Assembly: GCA_008012115.1 (NCBI GenBank)
Contig: SSEB01000003.1
Coordinates: 434,001 to 498,000, forward strand
Source of the DNA: Nevskiaceae bacterium
Lineage (GTDB): Bacteria > Pseudomonadota > Gammaproteobacteria > Nevskiales > Nevskiaceae
Direction: 5' to 3'
Length of the DNA: 64,000 bases
Shown here piece after piece: positions 23,869 through 32,241 of the stretch. The notes beneath the pieces were generated by a model, which did not search any database, had not been told where the DNA came from, and saw nothing but the letters and a program-made list of their open reading frames with translations. The position numbers and the translations under genes were made by a program. The number at the start of each line of letters is the position of its first letter. Positions within the stretch are counted from its first letter, which is position 1.

Positions 23869-25455
23869 ATGAATATCGCGACCATTCTCGACATGGCGGC
23901 GGAAGCCTTCGGCGACCGTGTGGCCGTGGCGTCCGGCGCCAGCCGGTTCACCTACGCGCAGCTGCGCGAGCGCGCCTGCGCCGCCGCCGCCGCGATCAAG
24001 GCCAGCGGCGCGCAGTACGTGGCGCTGCTGGACGTGAACAGCCCGGCGGCCCCGGTCGCGATCTTCGCCGCCGCCTATGCCGGCATTCCCTACGTGCCGC
24101 TCAACTACCGGCTGACCGCGCCGGAGATCAACGAGCTGGTGGAGCGTGTCGCGCCGGCGTACCTGATCACCAGTGGCGAGTACGCCAAGCTGCTGCAGCC
24201 GCATGCCGGCGTGACGGTGGTGGACCGCGCCGCGTTCCTCTCGCTGCCGGCCAGCGATGCGGTGCCGGAGATCGGTGACGATCCGCGCGCGGTCGCGGTG
24301 CAGCTGTTCACCAGCGGCACCACCGGCAAGCCCAAGGCCGCGATCCTGCGCCACGAGAACCTGATGAGCTATATCGTCGGCACCGTGGAGTTCGCCGCTG
24401 CCGACGACAACGACGCCATCATCGTCACCGTGCCGCCGTACCACATCGCCGGCATCTCGGCGGTGCTGTCGTCCACCTATGCCTGTCGCCGCATGGTGCA
24501 ACTCGACGGCTTCGACGCCAAGGCCTGGCTCGCCGCCTGCCGCGAGCACGCGGTGAGCAACGCCTTCCTGGTGCCGACGATGCTGCAACGCATCGTCGAT
24601 CACCTTGCGGAAAGTGGTGAGCCGGCGTCGCGGCGTGAACGGAGTGCTGCTGGCGAGAGCGACGAAGCCGCGACCGCACCGGCTCCCGCACCCGCTTCGC
24701 TGCGCGAAGGCGCCGTGTCGCCGGTGCACCTTCCCGCCCTGCGCTCGCTCGCCTACGGCGGCGGCAAGATGCCGCTGGCCACGATCCAGAAGGCGATGCA
24801 GCTATTCCCACACGTCGATTTCACCAACGCCTATGGTTTGACCGAGACCAGTTCGACCATCGCCGTGCTCGGGCCGGAGGATCACCGCGCCGCGGCCGCC
24901 AGCAGCGACCCGGCGGTGCGCCGTCGCCTCGGCTCGGTCGGCAAGCCCGGTGCGGTCGAGATCCAGATCCGCGACGAGGCCGGCCGGGTGCTGGGCACCG
25001 AGGAGGCGGGACTGGTCTTCGTACGCGGGCCGCAGGTCTCGGGCGAGTACCTGCAACAGGGCAGCCAGCTCGATGCCGACGGCTGGTTCCCGACCAAGGA
25101 CCGCGGCTATCTCGATGCCGAGGGCTATCTCTTCCTCGACGGCCGTGCCGACGACGTGATCGTGCGCGGCGGCGAGAACATCTCGCCCGGCGAGATCGAG
25201 GACGTGCTGCTGTCGCATCCCGCCGTCGCCGACGCCGCCGTGGTGGCGATGCCGGACGAGCAGTGGGGCGAGGGCGTCGCCGCCGCCATCGTGCTCAAGC
25301 CCGGCGCGGCTGCCAACATCGGCGAGCTGCAGGAGCTGGTGAAAGGCAAGCTGCGCTCCTCGCGCGTGCCGCAGAAAATCGTGTTCAAGGATGCGCTGCC
25401 CTACAACGAGCTGGGCAAGGTGCTGCGCCGCGTGATCCGCCAGGAGTTCGTCTGA
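23869..25455 (+). CDS. Acyl-CoA synthetase (AMP-forming ligase)
   Basis: The 528-residue ANL-family enzyme has the P-loop TSGTTGKPKAAIL, the motif YGLTETSSTIAV, the hinge region GYLDAEGYLFLDGRADDVIV and the C-terminal lysine in NELGKVLRRVI. It activates a carboxylic acid to acyl-CoA via acyl-AMP. About 35 residues (about 252-287, including APAPAPASLREGAVSP) interrupt the protein just before LPALRSLAYGGGK and look inserted. Its stop overlaps the ATG of the SRPBCC gene. Confidence 0.9.
   Translation: MNIATILDMAAEAFGDRVAVASGASRFTYAQLRERACAAAAAIKASGAQYVALLDVNSPAAPVAIFAAAYAGIPYVPLNYRLTAPEINELVERVAPAYLITSGEYAKLLQPHAGVTVVDRAAFLSLPASDAVPEIGDDPRAVAVQLFTSGTTGKPKAAILRHENLMSYIVGTVEFAAADDNDAIIVTVPPYHIAGISAVLSSTYACRRMVQLDGFDAKAWLAACREHAVSNAFLVPTMLQRIVDHLAESGEPASRRERSAAGESDEAATAPAPAPASLREGAVSPVHLPALRSLAYGGGKMPLATIQKAMQLFPHVDFTNAYGLTETSSTIAVLGPEDHRAAAASSDPAVRRRLGSVGKPGAVEIQIRDEAGRVLGTEEAGLVFVRGPQVSGEYLQQGSQLDADGWFPTKDRGYLDAEGYLFLDGRADDVIVRGGENISPGEIEDVLLSHPAVADAAVVAMPDEQWGEGVAAAIVLKPGAAANIGELQELVKGKLRSSRVPQKIVFKDALPYNELGKVLRRVIRQEFV
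24679..24724 (+). repeat. In-frame inserted repeat, copy B
   Basis: CCGGCTCCCGCACCC (24679-24693) and GGCGCCGTGTCGCCGG (24709-24724) are identical to blocks of copy A at 22663. The 15 bases between them contain the small hairpin TTCGC-TGC-GCGAA. The copy is carried in frame by the acyl-CoA synthetase gene. Confidence 0.7.
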
Positions 25456-25898
25456 TGTACGTCATCGAGAAAATCGTCGAGATCGACGCGCCGCCGGCGC
25501 GCGTCTGGGAAGTGATCACCGATCTCAAGCGCTATCCGGAATGGAATCCGTTCATGCGCGAGTGCCACACCACGTTCAAGCCGGGCGATCCCATCGACAT
25601 GAAGGTGCAGCTGTTCGCCAAGCCGCAGCCGCAGCAGGAGATCGTCAAGGAATATGTCGAGGGCCAGCGCTTCGCCTACACCATGAAGCCGGTGCCCGGC
25701 GGCACGCTGTCGAGCTACCGCTCGCACGAGGTCGAGGCGCTGCCCAACGGCCGCACGCGTTACCGCTCGTATTTCCATCTCCAGGGCTGGCTGATGCCCC
25801 TGGTGCGCGGCCTGCTCGGCGCGCGGCTGGAGAAGGGCTTTGCCGGCATGACCCAGGGCATCCAGCAGCGCGCGGAGCGGCTGGCGAAGGCGTCCTGA
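25455..25898 (+). CDS. SRPBCC (START-like) domain protein
   Basis: The 147-residue protein opens with the family pattern VEIDAPPARVWEVITDLKRYPEWNPF, which forms the first strand and helices of the Bet v1-like ligand-binding fold. Its ATG overlaps the ligase stop (TGATG), so translation is coupled. Such proteins bind hydrophobic ligands or act as cyclases or carriers. A lipid- or CoA-intermediate-binding role in this operon is plausible but not shown. A 114-bp element follows 23 bp downstream. Confidence 0.83.
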   Translation: MYVIEKIVEIDAPPARVWEVITDLKRYPEWNPFMRECHTTFKPGDPIDMKVQLFAKPQPQQEIVKEYVEGQRFAYTMKPVPGGTLSSYRSHEVEALPNGRTRYRSYFHLQGWLMPLVRGLLGARLEKGFAGMTQGIQQRAERLAKAS

Positions 25899-26265
25899 GC
25901 GTCGCTGCACGCCGGCAAGGCCGCACCCGCTGCTGCCGTTTTGCCTGGGAGAATCGTTATATTTTATTTATCTAAATTTAATTCGATAAATATTTAATAA
26001 CATCTCTCGCCACGCCGGAAGCCACAGCGGGTGGCTGGTTCCGGCGGGCGCACAACGCTTGCGGCGATTTCTGACGAAGCCCTCGGCGCAATCACGATAA
26101 ACTGCGGCACCCACGGCGTGTCCATGCCCGCCGCAGGGGCCTCCCCGCCGACTCTCCATCCTCATCGCCGCCGCAGACATGATCAGGCCCCGGCTCCCGC
26201 CGCTTCCGCAAGGACCGCGATTCCCCGAGACCCGACGCGCCCGCGTGCCGGTCGTGCGCTGAGCC
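25899..26265. other. 367-bp gene-free stretch holding a repeat element
   Basis: The stretch contains the third 114-bp element (25922-26035) and about 230 bp of GC-rich sequence in which I see no convincing promoter, terminator or small gene. The next gene lacks a clear Shine-Dalgarno sequence. Confidence 0.6.
25922..26035 (+). repeat. 114-bp AT-core element, copy 3
   Basis: The terminal repeats are CGCACCCGCT (25922-25931) and AGCGGGTGGC (26026-26035). Arms are 25932-25955 and 26002-26025. The core is 25956-26001 (5 G/C of 46) with imperfect dyad symmetry (GTTAT...GATAAAT...ATAAC). The left arm contains TTTTGCCTGGGAGAATC, matching the CCCTAGGG-type arm of other copies. Confidence 0.9.
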
Positions 26266-27612
26266 ATGCTGTCGCCGGACACCATCGCCCAGCGTTACGC
26301 GCAGCACCTGCTGCACGCCACGGGCGCCATGCCGCTGCATGCGCCGGTCGCGCCCGCGCGGCATCCCGCCCTGGCCTGGCGGCGCAGCGGCTTGATGGCG
26401 CTGACCGGCCGGCCGGAGGCCGCGCCCGCGATGTGCCTGGTGCCGCTGACGGCGATCGCCGACGGCGCGCTGGTGGCGCTCGCGGCGCTGGCGCCCGCCG
26501 GTGCGCTCGGCGGCGACGACGGCGCCGCGCTGCTGGCCGAACGCGCCGCCATTGCCGGTCACACGCGACGCGGCGCGGTGTCGCCCGGCGGGGCCTGCCG
26601 CCTGCTGGCGACGAGGGATGGCGCCATCGCGCTCAATCTCGCGCGCGACGAGGATCGCGAGCTGCTGCCGGCCTGGCTGCAGCGTGACGACCTGCGCGAC
26701 GACGCCGCCATCGGTGCGGCGCTGCGCGAGCAGACGATGCACGATCTGGTCGAGCGCGGCCGCGAGCTGGGGCTCGCCGTCGCGCCCGTGGTGCCGCCGC
26801 CGACGCCGGCCACGGCCTGGTGCGAAACCCTGCAGCAAGGTCCGCGCGCGACTGCCGTGCGCGCCGCGCCGCGCGTGCTCGACCTGTCGTCGCTGTGGGC
26901 CGGCCCCTTGTGTGCGCAGCTGCTGCGTCTTTGCGGCGCCGACGTGGTGAAGCTGGAGAGCCGGCAGCGGCCCGATGGTGCGCGTCGCGGGCCGCCGCCG
27001 TTCTTCGACCGGCTCAATGCCGGCAAGCGCAGCGTCGCGCTCGATTTCACCCGCGCCGAAGAACGCGCGCGGCTGCGTGCGCTGATCGAGCGCGCCGACA
27101 TCGTCATCGAAGCCTCGCGGCCGCGCGCACTGCGCCAGCTCGGCATCGACGCCGAGGCCTTGATCGACGCGCGGCCGGGGCTGACCTGGATTTCGCTCAC
27201 CGGCTACGGCCGCGGCGGCGCGCGCGAAAACTGGATCGCCTACGGCGACGACGCCGGCGTCGCCGCCGGCCTGACCTGGCTGATGCGGCAGGCCACCGGC
27301 GAGCTGCTGTTCGTCGGCGATGCCATCGCCGATCCGCTCACCGGCCTGCACGCCGCGCTTGCGGCCTGGGCCACGCACCGCGCCGGCGGCGGACGCCTGC
27401 TGTCGCTGTCGCTGGTCGATGTCGTGCGTCATGCCCTCCAGTTCGAGCGCCCGGCGGATGCCGAAGCCCTGCGTGCGCGCCAGCGCGACTGGGCGGCGCA
27501 GGCATGCGACGAAGTTCCGGCTGCGCCGCAGGCGCCGGTGTCGCGCGGCACGGCGCCTGCCTTGGGTGCCGACAACGACGCGGTGCTGCGCGACTGGGGC
27601 GTGACATGCTGA
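26266..27612 (+). CDS. CaiB/BaiF-family CoA-transferase with a partial N-terminal domain
   Basis: The 448-residue protein starts at ATG 26266. Residues from about 197 match the start of a CaiB domain (VLDLSSLWAGPLCAQLLRLCGADVVKLES, then GKRSVALDF). The first 190 residues resemble only the later part of such a domain (MALTGRPE, GAVSPGGACRLLATRDG, ALNLARDED). This is a known layout of shortened double-domain CoA-transferases. It overlaps the amidohydrolase start by 7 bp and probably works with it. Activity is uncertain because the catalytic Asp region is atypical. Confidence 0.75.
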   Translation: MLSPDTIAQRYAQHLLHATGAMPLHAPVAPARHPALAWRRSGLMALTGRPEAAPAMCLVPLTAIADGALVALAALAPAGALGGDDGAALLAERAAIAGHTRRGAVSPGGACRLLATRDGAIALNLARDEDRELLPAWLQRDDLRDDAAIGAALREQTMHDLVERGRELGLAVAPVVPPPTPATAWCETLQQGPRATAVRAAPRVLDLSSLWAGPLCAQLLRLCGADVVKLESRQRPDGARRGPPPFFDRLNAGKRSVALDFTRAEERARLRALIERADIVIEASRPRALRQLGIDAEALIDARPGLTWISLTGYGRGGARENWIAYGDDAGVAAGLTWLMRQATGELLFVGDAIADPLTGLHAALAAWATHRAGGGRLLSLSLVDVVRHALQFERPADAEALRARQRDWAAQACDEVPAAPQAPVSRGTAPALGADNDAVLRDWGVTC

Positions 27613-29045
27613 TCCGCGGCGCCGAGATTCCCGGCCATGACGAGCGCCTCGACGTGCGCATCGAGGACGGCCGCATCGCCGCCGTGGCGCGGGCCCTGAC
27701 GCCGCGACCGGATGAAGCGCTGATCGAGGCGCGTGGCGCGGCGCTGCTGCCGAGCCTGCACGATCACCATCTGCACCTCTGCGCGCTGGCGGCGGCGCGC
27801 GCCTCGGTGCCATGCGGGCCGCCGCAGACGATGGACGCCGATACGCTGGCGCGCGCGCTGCGCGAGGCCTCGGCACGGCTCGCCGAAGGCGAATGGCTGC
27901 GCGGCATCGGCTACCACGACAGCGTCGCCGGCGCGATCTCGCGCGACTGGCTCGACGAGGTGCTGCCCGAGCGGCCGGTGCGCATCCAGCACCGCAGCGG
28001 CCGGCTGTGGATTCTCAACACGCGCGCGCTGACGCTGCTGCAACCCGACGCCGAGGCGCCGCTGGAGCGCGTCGGCGGCCGGCTCAGCGGGCGGCTCTAC
28101 GATGCCGACGGCTGGCTGCGTGCGCGCATCGGCGGCTTGCGGCCGGACCTCGCGGCCGTCGGCGCGGAGCTGCTGGCGCATGGCGTCACCGGGGTCACCG
28201 ACACCAGCCATCACAACGGCGAGGGCGAGTGGCGGCACTTCGCGCAGGCGCGCGCCCGTGGCGCGCTGCCGCAGGACCTGGTGGCGATGGGCAGCGCGGC
28301 GCTGGACGAGGTTGCCGACGGCGATGGCCTCTGGCGCGGCGCGCACAAGTTTCACCTGCACGACCACGCGCTGCCGGAGTTCGAGACGCTGTGCCGCGAT
28401 ATCGACCGCGCGCATCGTGCCGGACGCGGCGCCGCCTTCCACTGCGTCACCCGCGGCGAGCTGGTCTACGCGCTGGCGGCGCTGCGCGAGGCGGGCGGCA
28501 ACGGCGCCGATCGCATCGAGCACGCCGCCGTGGTGCCGCCGGAGCTGCTGGCGCAGTTGCGCGAGAGCCGCGTCGCGGTGGTGACGCAGCCGCACTTCAT
28601 CGCCGAACGCGGCGACGACTACCTGCGCGAGGTGCTCAGCGAAGACCGCCCCTGGCTGTACCGCGTGCGCGGCCTGCTCGAGGCCGGCGTGCCGGTGGCT
28701 TACGGCAGCGACGCGCCCTACGGCGACCTCAATCCCTGGCGCGCGATGCAGGCGGCGGTGCGCCGCCGCAGCGCGCGCGACGTGCTGATGGGCCGCGACG
28801 AGACGCTGACGCCGGAGCAGGCGCTGGACCTGTTCCTGGCACCGCTGGCCACGCCGGGCCTGTCGCCACGCCGCGTCGTCGCCGGTGCGCCGGCCGATCT
28901 CTGCCTGCTCGCGACCTCGTGGCGCGAGGCGCGCATGGACCTGTCCCGCGTGCGCGTGCGCCTCACGCTCAAGCGCGGTGTACCGCTGTATCAGGCGCCG
29001 GCACCGGCCGGACCGCGCCGTTACGGGCTCAGCGGCGCCGGCTGA
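27606..29045 (+). CDS. Amidohydrolase family protein (YtcJ/Amidohydro_3 type)
   Basis: The 479-residue protein begins MLIRGAEIPGHDERLDVRIEDG, a typical composite-domain start. LHDHHLHLCALA carries the first metal-binding histidines. Later motifs are THK-like GAHKFHLHDH, IEHAAVVPPEL and AYGSDAPYGDLNPW with the conserved Asp. The C-terminus closes the beta-sandwich (GAPADLCLL). It is translationally coupled to the CoA-transferase gene upstream. Hydrolysis of a cyclic amide, lactone or similar bond is likely; the substrate is unknown. Confidence 0.82.
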   Translation: MLIRGAEIPGHDERLDVRIEDGRIAAVARALTPRPDEALIEARGAALLPSLHDHHLHLCALAAARASVPCGPPQTMDADTLARALREASARLAEGEWLRGIGYHDSVAGAISRDWLDEVLPERPVRIQHRSGRLWILNTRALTLLQPDAEAPLERVGGRLSGRLYDADGWLRARIGGLRPDLAAVGAELLAHGVTGVTDTSHHNGEGEWRHFAQARARGALPQDLVAMGSAALDEVADGDGLWRGAHKFHLHDHALPEFETLCRDIDRAHRAGRGAAFHCVTRGELVYALAALREAGGNGADRIEHAAVVPPELLAQLRESRVAVVTQPHFIAERGDDYLREVLSEDRPWLYRVRGLLEAGVPVAYGSDAPYGDLNPWRAMQAAVRRRSARDVLMGRDETLTPEQALDLFLAPLATPGLSPRRVVAGAPADLCLLATSWREARMDLSRVRVRLTLKRGVPLYQAPAPAGPRRYGLSGAG

Positions 29046-29598
29046 AGTGCAGCACCAGGCCCAGCGTCCAGGCGACGCTCAGGGCGATGAACACGACGAG
29101 GCCGGCGAGCATCGCCGTCTCCGGCAGGCGCGGCGGCTGCACCGTGTGGGCCGCGATCACCAGTTCGTGCGTGTAGAGCAGGAACAGCGCCAGCAGGCTG
29201 CCGAACTGCAGGCCGCGCCGTGACAGTTCGGCCCGCGTGGCGTCGCGGCGCTCCGGCGCCAGCCAGTAGGCCTTGTGCGGCAGATGGATCAGCTGCGGCG
29301 GCAGCCCGCCCACCAGGGCGGACAGGCCGGCGATCAGCGTCGGCACCAGCACGGTCACCGTCAGCATCAGCAGCAGGTAGTCGGTGCGCGGCATGAAGGC
29401 GTTGGCCGCGCCGCCGGCCATGAAGTGCGAGGCCACCCGCGGCGGCAGGCGCGCGAAGGAGACCAGCAGGTCGGCGATGGCGGCGGCTTCGATCAGCAGG
29501 AACAGTCGGCGCACGGCAGGCGGGTCACGGTGCAGACGGGCGGCCAGTCTGCCACGCGGCGGCCGCGAAACGTCCCGGCGCGGCGTCCGTGCGGCCAC
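29029..29598 (-). CDS. Membrane protein, DUF1648-like
   Basis: The protein has about four hydrophobic segments (LFLLIEAAAIADLLVSF, LLLMLTVTVLVPTLIAGL, FGSLLALFLLYTHELVIA, MLAGLVVFIALSVAWTLGL). The stretch LPPRVASHFMAGGAANAFMPR resembles the DUF1648 signature. Its 3' end overlaps the convergent amidohydrolase by 17 bp. The outermost start, a GTG, lies inside the terminal repeat of a 114-bp element and would add an Arg-rich leader. A GTG at 29514 is a likelier start. Confidence 0.65.
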   Translation of the reverse strand: MAARTPRRDVSRPPRGRLAARLHRDPPAVRRLFLLIEAAAIADLLVSFARLPPRVASHFMAGGAANAFMPRTDYLLLMLTVTVLVPTLIAGLSALVGGLPPQLIHLPHKAYWLAPERRDATRAELSRRGLQFGSLLALFLLYTHELVIAAHTVQPPRLPETAMLAGLVVFIALSVAWTLGLVLHFSRRR

Positions 29599-29707
29599 CC
29601 GCTGTCGGCATTGCGATGGCCGATGTTGTTATTAAATATATATCAATAATAAATTTGATAAATAAAATATAACTAACTCCCTAGGGAAATCGCGGCGAGC
29701 GGGTGGC
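29594..29707 (-). repeat. 114-bp AT-core element, copy 4
   Basis: The terminal repeats GCCACCCGCT (29594-29603) and AGCGGGTGGC (29698-29707) are perfect. Arms are 29604-29627 and 29674-29697, and the core is 29628-29673 (4 G/C of 46). The right arm contains TCCCTAGGGA, the palindrome also found in the left arm of copy 5, so this copy is in the opposite orientation. It lies between divergent genes. Confidence 0.92.
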
Positions 29708-29834
29708 GGCGGCCCGGCTCGAAAGACGTGATTCTGATGCCGTGGCGCGCGACTCATCCGAGCGGAGTACCCATTTCGAGAAGACATTTGCAAAACTAGC
29801 CGCCAGTGTCACCCACCCGCCAGCGAGGCCTGCG

Positions 29835-30575
29835 ATGAGCGCAGAGGACGACAGCGCGAACAGCAACGGCGTCGGCGCGACCAAGGTCGCCCGCGTCGGC
29901 CGGCCGCCGCGCGTGTCGGTGGAGGCCATCGTCGCCGCGGCGCTGGAGATCGGTCTCGACAAGGTCACGCTCAAGCAGATCGCCGACCAGCTCGGCGTGG
30001 CGCAGGCCACGCTCTACCGCCACGTCAACAATCGCGAGGAGCTGCTGCGGCTGGCCGCCTTCCAGCTGACGCTGCAGCGGCAGCTGCCGGGCGCCGCCAA
30101 CACGCACTGGTCCGATCTGGCCGTGCAGTACGCGGAGAGCCTCTACGAATCTTTCCTCAACGAGCCGCAGCTGATCGCGCAGCTGCTCAAGGGCGAGCTG
30201 GGGCCGCATGCCGAAGTCGACGTGCTGGAGCAGTTCCTGACCGCGATCCGCCAGCATGGCTTTTCGGAGCTGGAAGGCGTGCAGCTGTTCCACGCCATCG
30301 GCATGGTCACCATCGGCGCCGCCGCCGGCGCCATCGGTCAGCGCGCCGCCCAGGCGGCGGGCAAGCCCTGGAGCGCGGCGATGCGCCGCACGCTGGCCGA
30401 GCGCGACGAGACCGAGCTGCCGCAGGTGCGCCGCGTGCTGCCGCCGACGCTGGAGATCGACAACATTCCCTGGCTGCCGTCACTGCATGCGCTGCTGTCC
30501 GGCATCGCTGCCGCGCGCGGCGAGCAGCTGCCGCGTTTGCGCCCCGCGCGACGTGCATCGCGCAACGCCGGTTGA
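29835..30575 (+). CDS. TetR-family regulator beside a cytochrome P450
   Basis: From ATG 29835 the protein has 246 residues. The DNA-binding domain spans SVEAIVAAALEIGLDKVTLKQIADQLGVAQATLYRHVNNREELL. The C-terminal part resembles TetR_C domains and presumably binds a pathway ligand. The P450 gene starts 20 bp after its stop, so autoregulation with the P450 and rubredoxin is likely. The in-frame codons upstream, back to 29703, look non-coding. Confidence 0.85.
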   Translation: MSAEDDSANSNGVGATKVARVGRPPRVSVEAIVAAALEIGLDKVTLKQIADQLGVAQATLYRHVNNREELLRLAAFQLTLQRQLPGAANTHWSDLAVQYAESLYESFLNEPQLIAQLLKGELGPHAEVDVLEQFLTAIRQHGFSELEGVQLFHAIGMVTIGAAAGAIGQRAAQAAGKPWSAAMRRTLAERDETELPQVRRVLPPTLEIDNIPWLPSLHALLSGIAAARGEQLPRLRPARRASRNAG

Positions 30576-30595
30576 ATCGGCAGGAGGAGAGAACC

Positions 30596-31882
30596 ATGTC
30601 CGAGCGTTTGACGCCCGCAGGCCGCATCGAGATCGACGGCCGCATCTTCAATCCGTATTCCAAGGACTTCATCCGCAACCCCGATCCGTCCTGGCAGGTG
30701 TTGCTGCGCGACTATCCCATCGCCTGGCACAAGGACCTGCAGATGTGGCTGATCAGCAGCCACGAGCTGTGCGACCGCCTGCTCAAGGACACCCGCTTCT
30801 CGCCCTATTTCGGGCACTGGGAGCACGCGCCGCCGCCGAAGGCGGAGGCCGACAAGAACGATTTCGACCGCGCCTACGAGCGCGGCTTCTTCGCCGTCAC
30901 CAACCGCGAGCATCTGCGCCTGCGCAAGCTGACCATGCCGGCGTTCTCACGGCCGGTGATGGGCCGCATCGATGCCAAGATCCGTGACCTCGTCGTCGGC
31001 TGCTTCGACGAGATCGGCGACGCTGACAGCTTCGATGCCTACACCGCGCTGGCGGCCAAGATCCCGGTGCGCGCCATCGCCCGCATGGTCGGCGTGCCGA
31101 CCGACATGGAGGCGTTCTTCCACCAGTTTGCGGTGGACATCATCAAGTGCACGCGCATCAACATCGGGCCGAAGGAGCGCGAGGCGGCGATGCGCGCGAC
31201 GCTGCCGGGCTTCGAGTATTTCAAGACGGTCATCGCCGAACGTCGCGCGCTGCCGCATCCGGGCGACGATTTCATCGGCAATCTGGTTGGCGCGGTGGAG
31301 AACGGCGAGCGGCTGGACGACTACGAGATTTTGTCGGTGATCTTCGCGCTGATCACCGCCGGCTCCGACACCGCCACCGATCTGCACACCTACCTGCTGC
31401 ACGCGCTGCTCAGCCATCCCGACCAGCTGGCGCTGCTGCGGCAGCAGCCGGAGCTGATGGAGAACGCCATCATCGAGTGCCTGCGCTGGGGCTCCTTCGG
31501 CAAGATGCCGTTCTTCCGTTTCGCGGTGGCGGACACCGAGTTCGCCGGCCAGCTGATCCGCAAGGGTCAGGGCATCGGCGTCAACATCAGCGCCGCCTGG
31601 CACGATCCGGCCAAGTGGCCGGATCCGACCCGTCTCGACATCACGCGCCGTCTCGATGGCAACATCGTGTTCGGCTCCGGCGCGCATTTCTGTATCGGCA
31701 CCTACCTGGTGCGCGTGCAGGGCAGCCTGATGCTCAACGAGTTCATGCGCCGCTACCCCGACGCCACGCTGGCCGACGGCACCGGCGACATCGACTACGA
31801 GTACACCCACCACAACGCGCGCCGCATCAACCGGCTGATCGTCCGCACCCACCTGCGCCAACGGCAGCCGCGCGCCGCCTGA
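30596..31882 (+). CDS. Cytochrome P450
   Basis: The 428-residue soluble P450 has the I-helix oxygen-activation motif AGSDTATD, the K-helix ECLR (ExxR) and the heme loop [10 protein letters not shown] with the thiolate ligand near Cys366. It is preceded by AGGAGGAGAG. A rubredoxin gene follows 26 bp downstream and a TetR gene precedes it. It probably hydroxylates a lipid, terpene or steroid-like substrate, and the regulator may sense that substrate. The [10 protein letters not shown]-type C-helix motif appears as [15 protein letters not shown]. Confidence 0.94.
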   Translation: MSERLTPAGRIEIDGRIFNPYSKDFIRNPDPSWQVLLRDYPIAWHKDLQMWLISSHELCDRLLKDTRFSPYFGHWEHAPPPKAEADKNDFDRAYERGFFAVTNREHLRLRKLTMPAFSRPVMGRIDAKIRDLVVGCFDEIGDADSFDAYTALAAKIPVRAIARMVGVPTDMEAFFHQFAVDIIKCTRINIGPKEREAAMRATLPGFEYFKTVIAERRALPHPGDDFIGNLVGAVENGERLDDYEILSVIFALITAGSDTATDLHTYLLHALLSHPDQLALLRQQPELMENAIIECLRWGSFGKMPFFRFAVADTEFAGQLIRKGQGIGVNISAAWHDPAKWPDPTRLDITRRLDGNIVFGSGAHFCIGTYLVRVQGSLMLNEFMRRYPDATLADGTGDIDYEYTHHNARRINRLIVRTHLRQRQPRAA

Positions 31883-31908
31883 CTTTTCAAACTGACTTGA
31901 GACTCCCT

Positions 31909-32070
31909 ATGGACAAGTGGATTTGCGTCATCTGCGGCTACATCTATGACCCGGCCAAGGGCATTCCGGGCGCGGTGGCGCCGGGCACCGCCTTCGCCGA
32001 TCTGCCGGAGGACTGGGTCTGCCCGGAATGCGGCTCGCCCAAGGACTCCTTCGAGCCCTACACGGAGTGA
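31909..32070 (+). CDS. Rubredoxin
   Basis: The 53-residue protein has the two iron-binding pairs [10 protein letters not shown] and [11 protein letters not shown], typical of AlkG-type rubredoxins. It lies just after a P450 gene. P450s normally use ferredoxins, but this spacing suggests that the rubredoxin passes electrons to the P450. A matching NAD(P)H-dependent FAD reductase is encoded at 43283-44521. Confidence 0.95.
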   Translation: MDKWICVICGYIYDPAKGIPGAVAPGTAFADLPEDWVCPECGSPKDSFEPYTE

Positions 32071-32241
32071 TCCGGTCGCCATCGGTGACGGCGGCGTCAT
32101 CGGAGTCGCCTGGGACATAATCGGTTCGGACGAGGCATGGCCCGGGGTGTTGACTAACATAGCCCCAGGCAAAGTCCCGCCCGACGGTCATGGCGCGGAC
32201 CGGCTCATAAAAAACGTCGCGCAGCCGCGAGGAGATCACTG

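Noticed and set aside
24685-24694. GCACCCGCT in the ligase insert as an end of an eighth 114-bp element
   Set aside because: No AGCGGGTG partner lies at the fixed distance and there is no AT-rich core; the match is probably chance in GC-rich DNA.
26171-26210. CCGGCTCCCGC-like stretch as a third copy of the in-frame inserted repeat
   Set aside because: Only about ten bases match, the second block is missing, and it is intergenic.
26565-26600. GAVSP in the CoA-transferase at 26266 as another inserted repeat
   Set aside because: The surrounding residues (GAVSPGGACRLL) belong to the normal CaiB family pattern.
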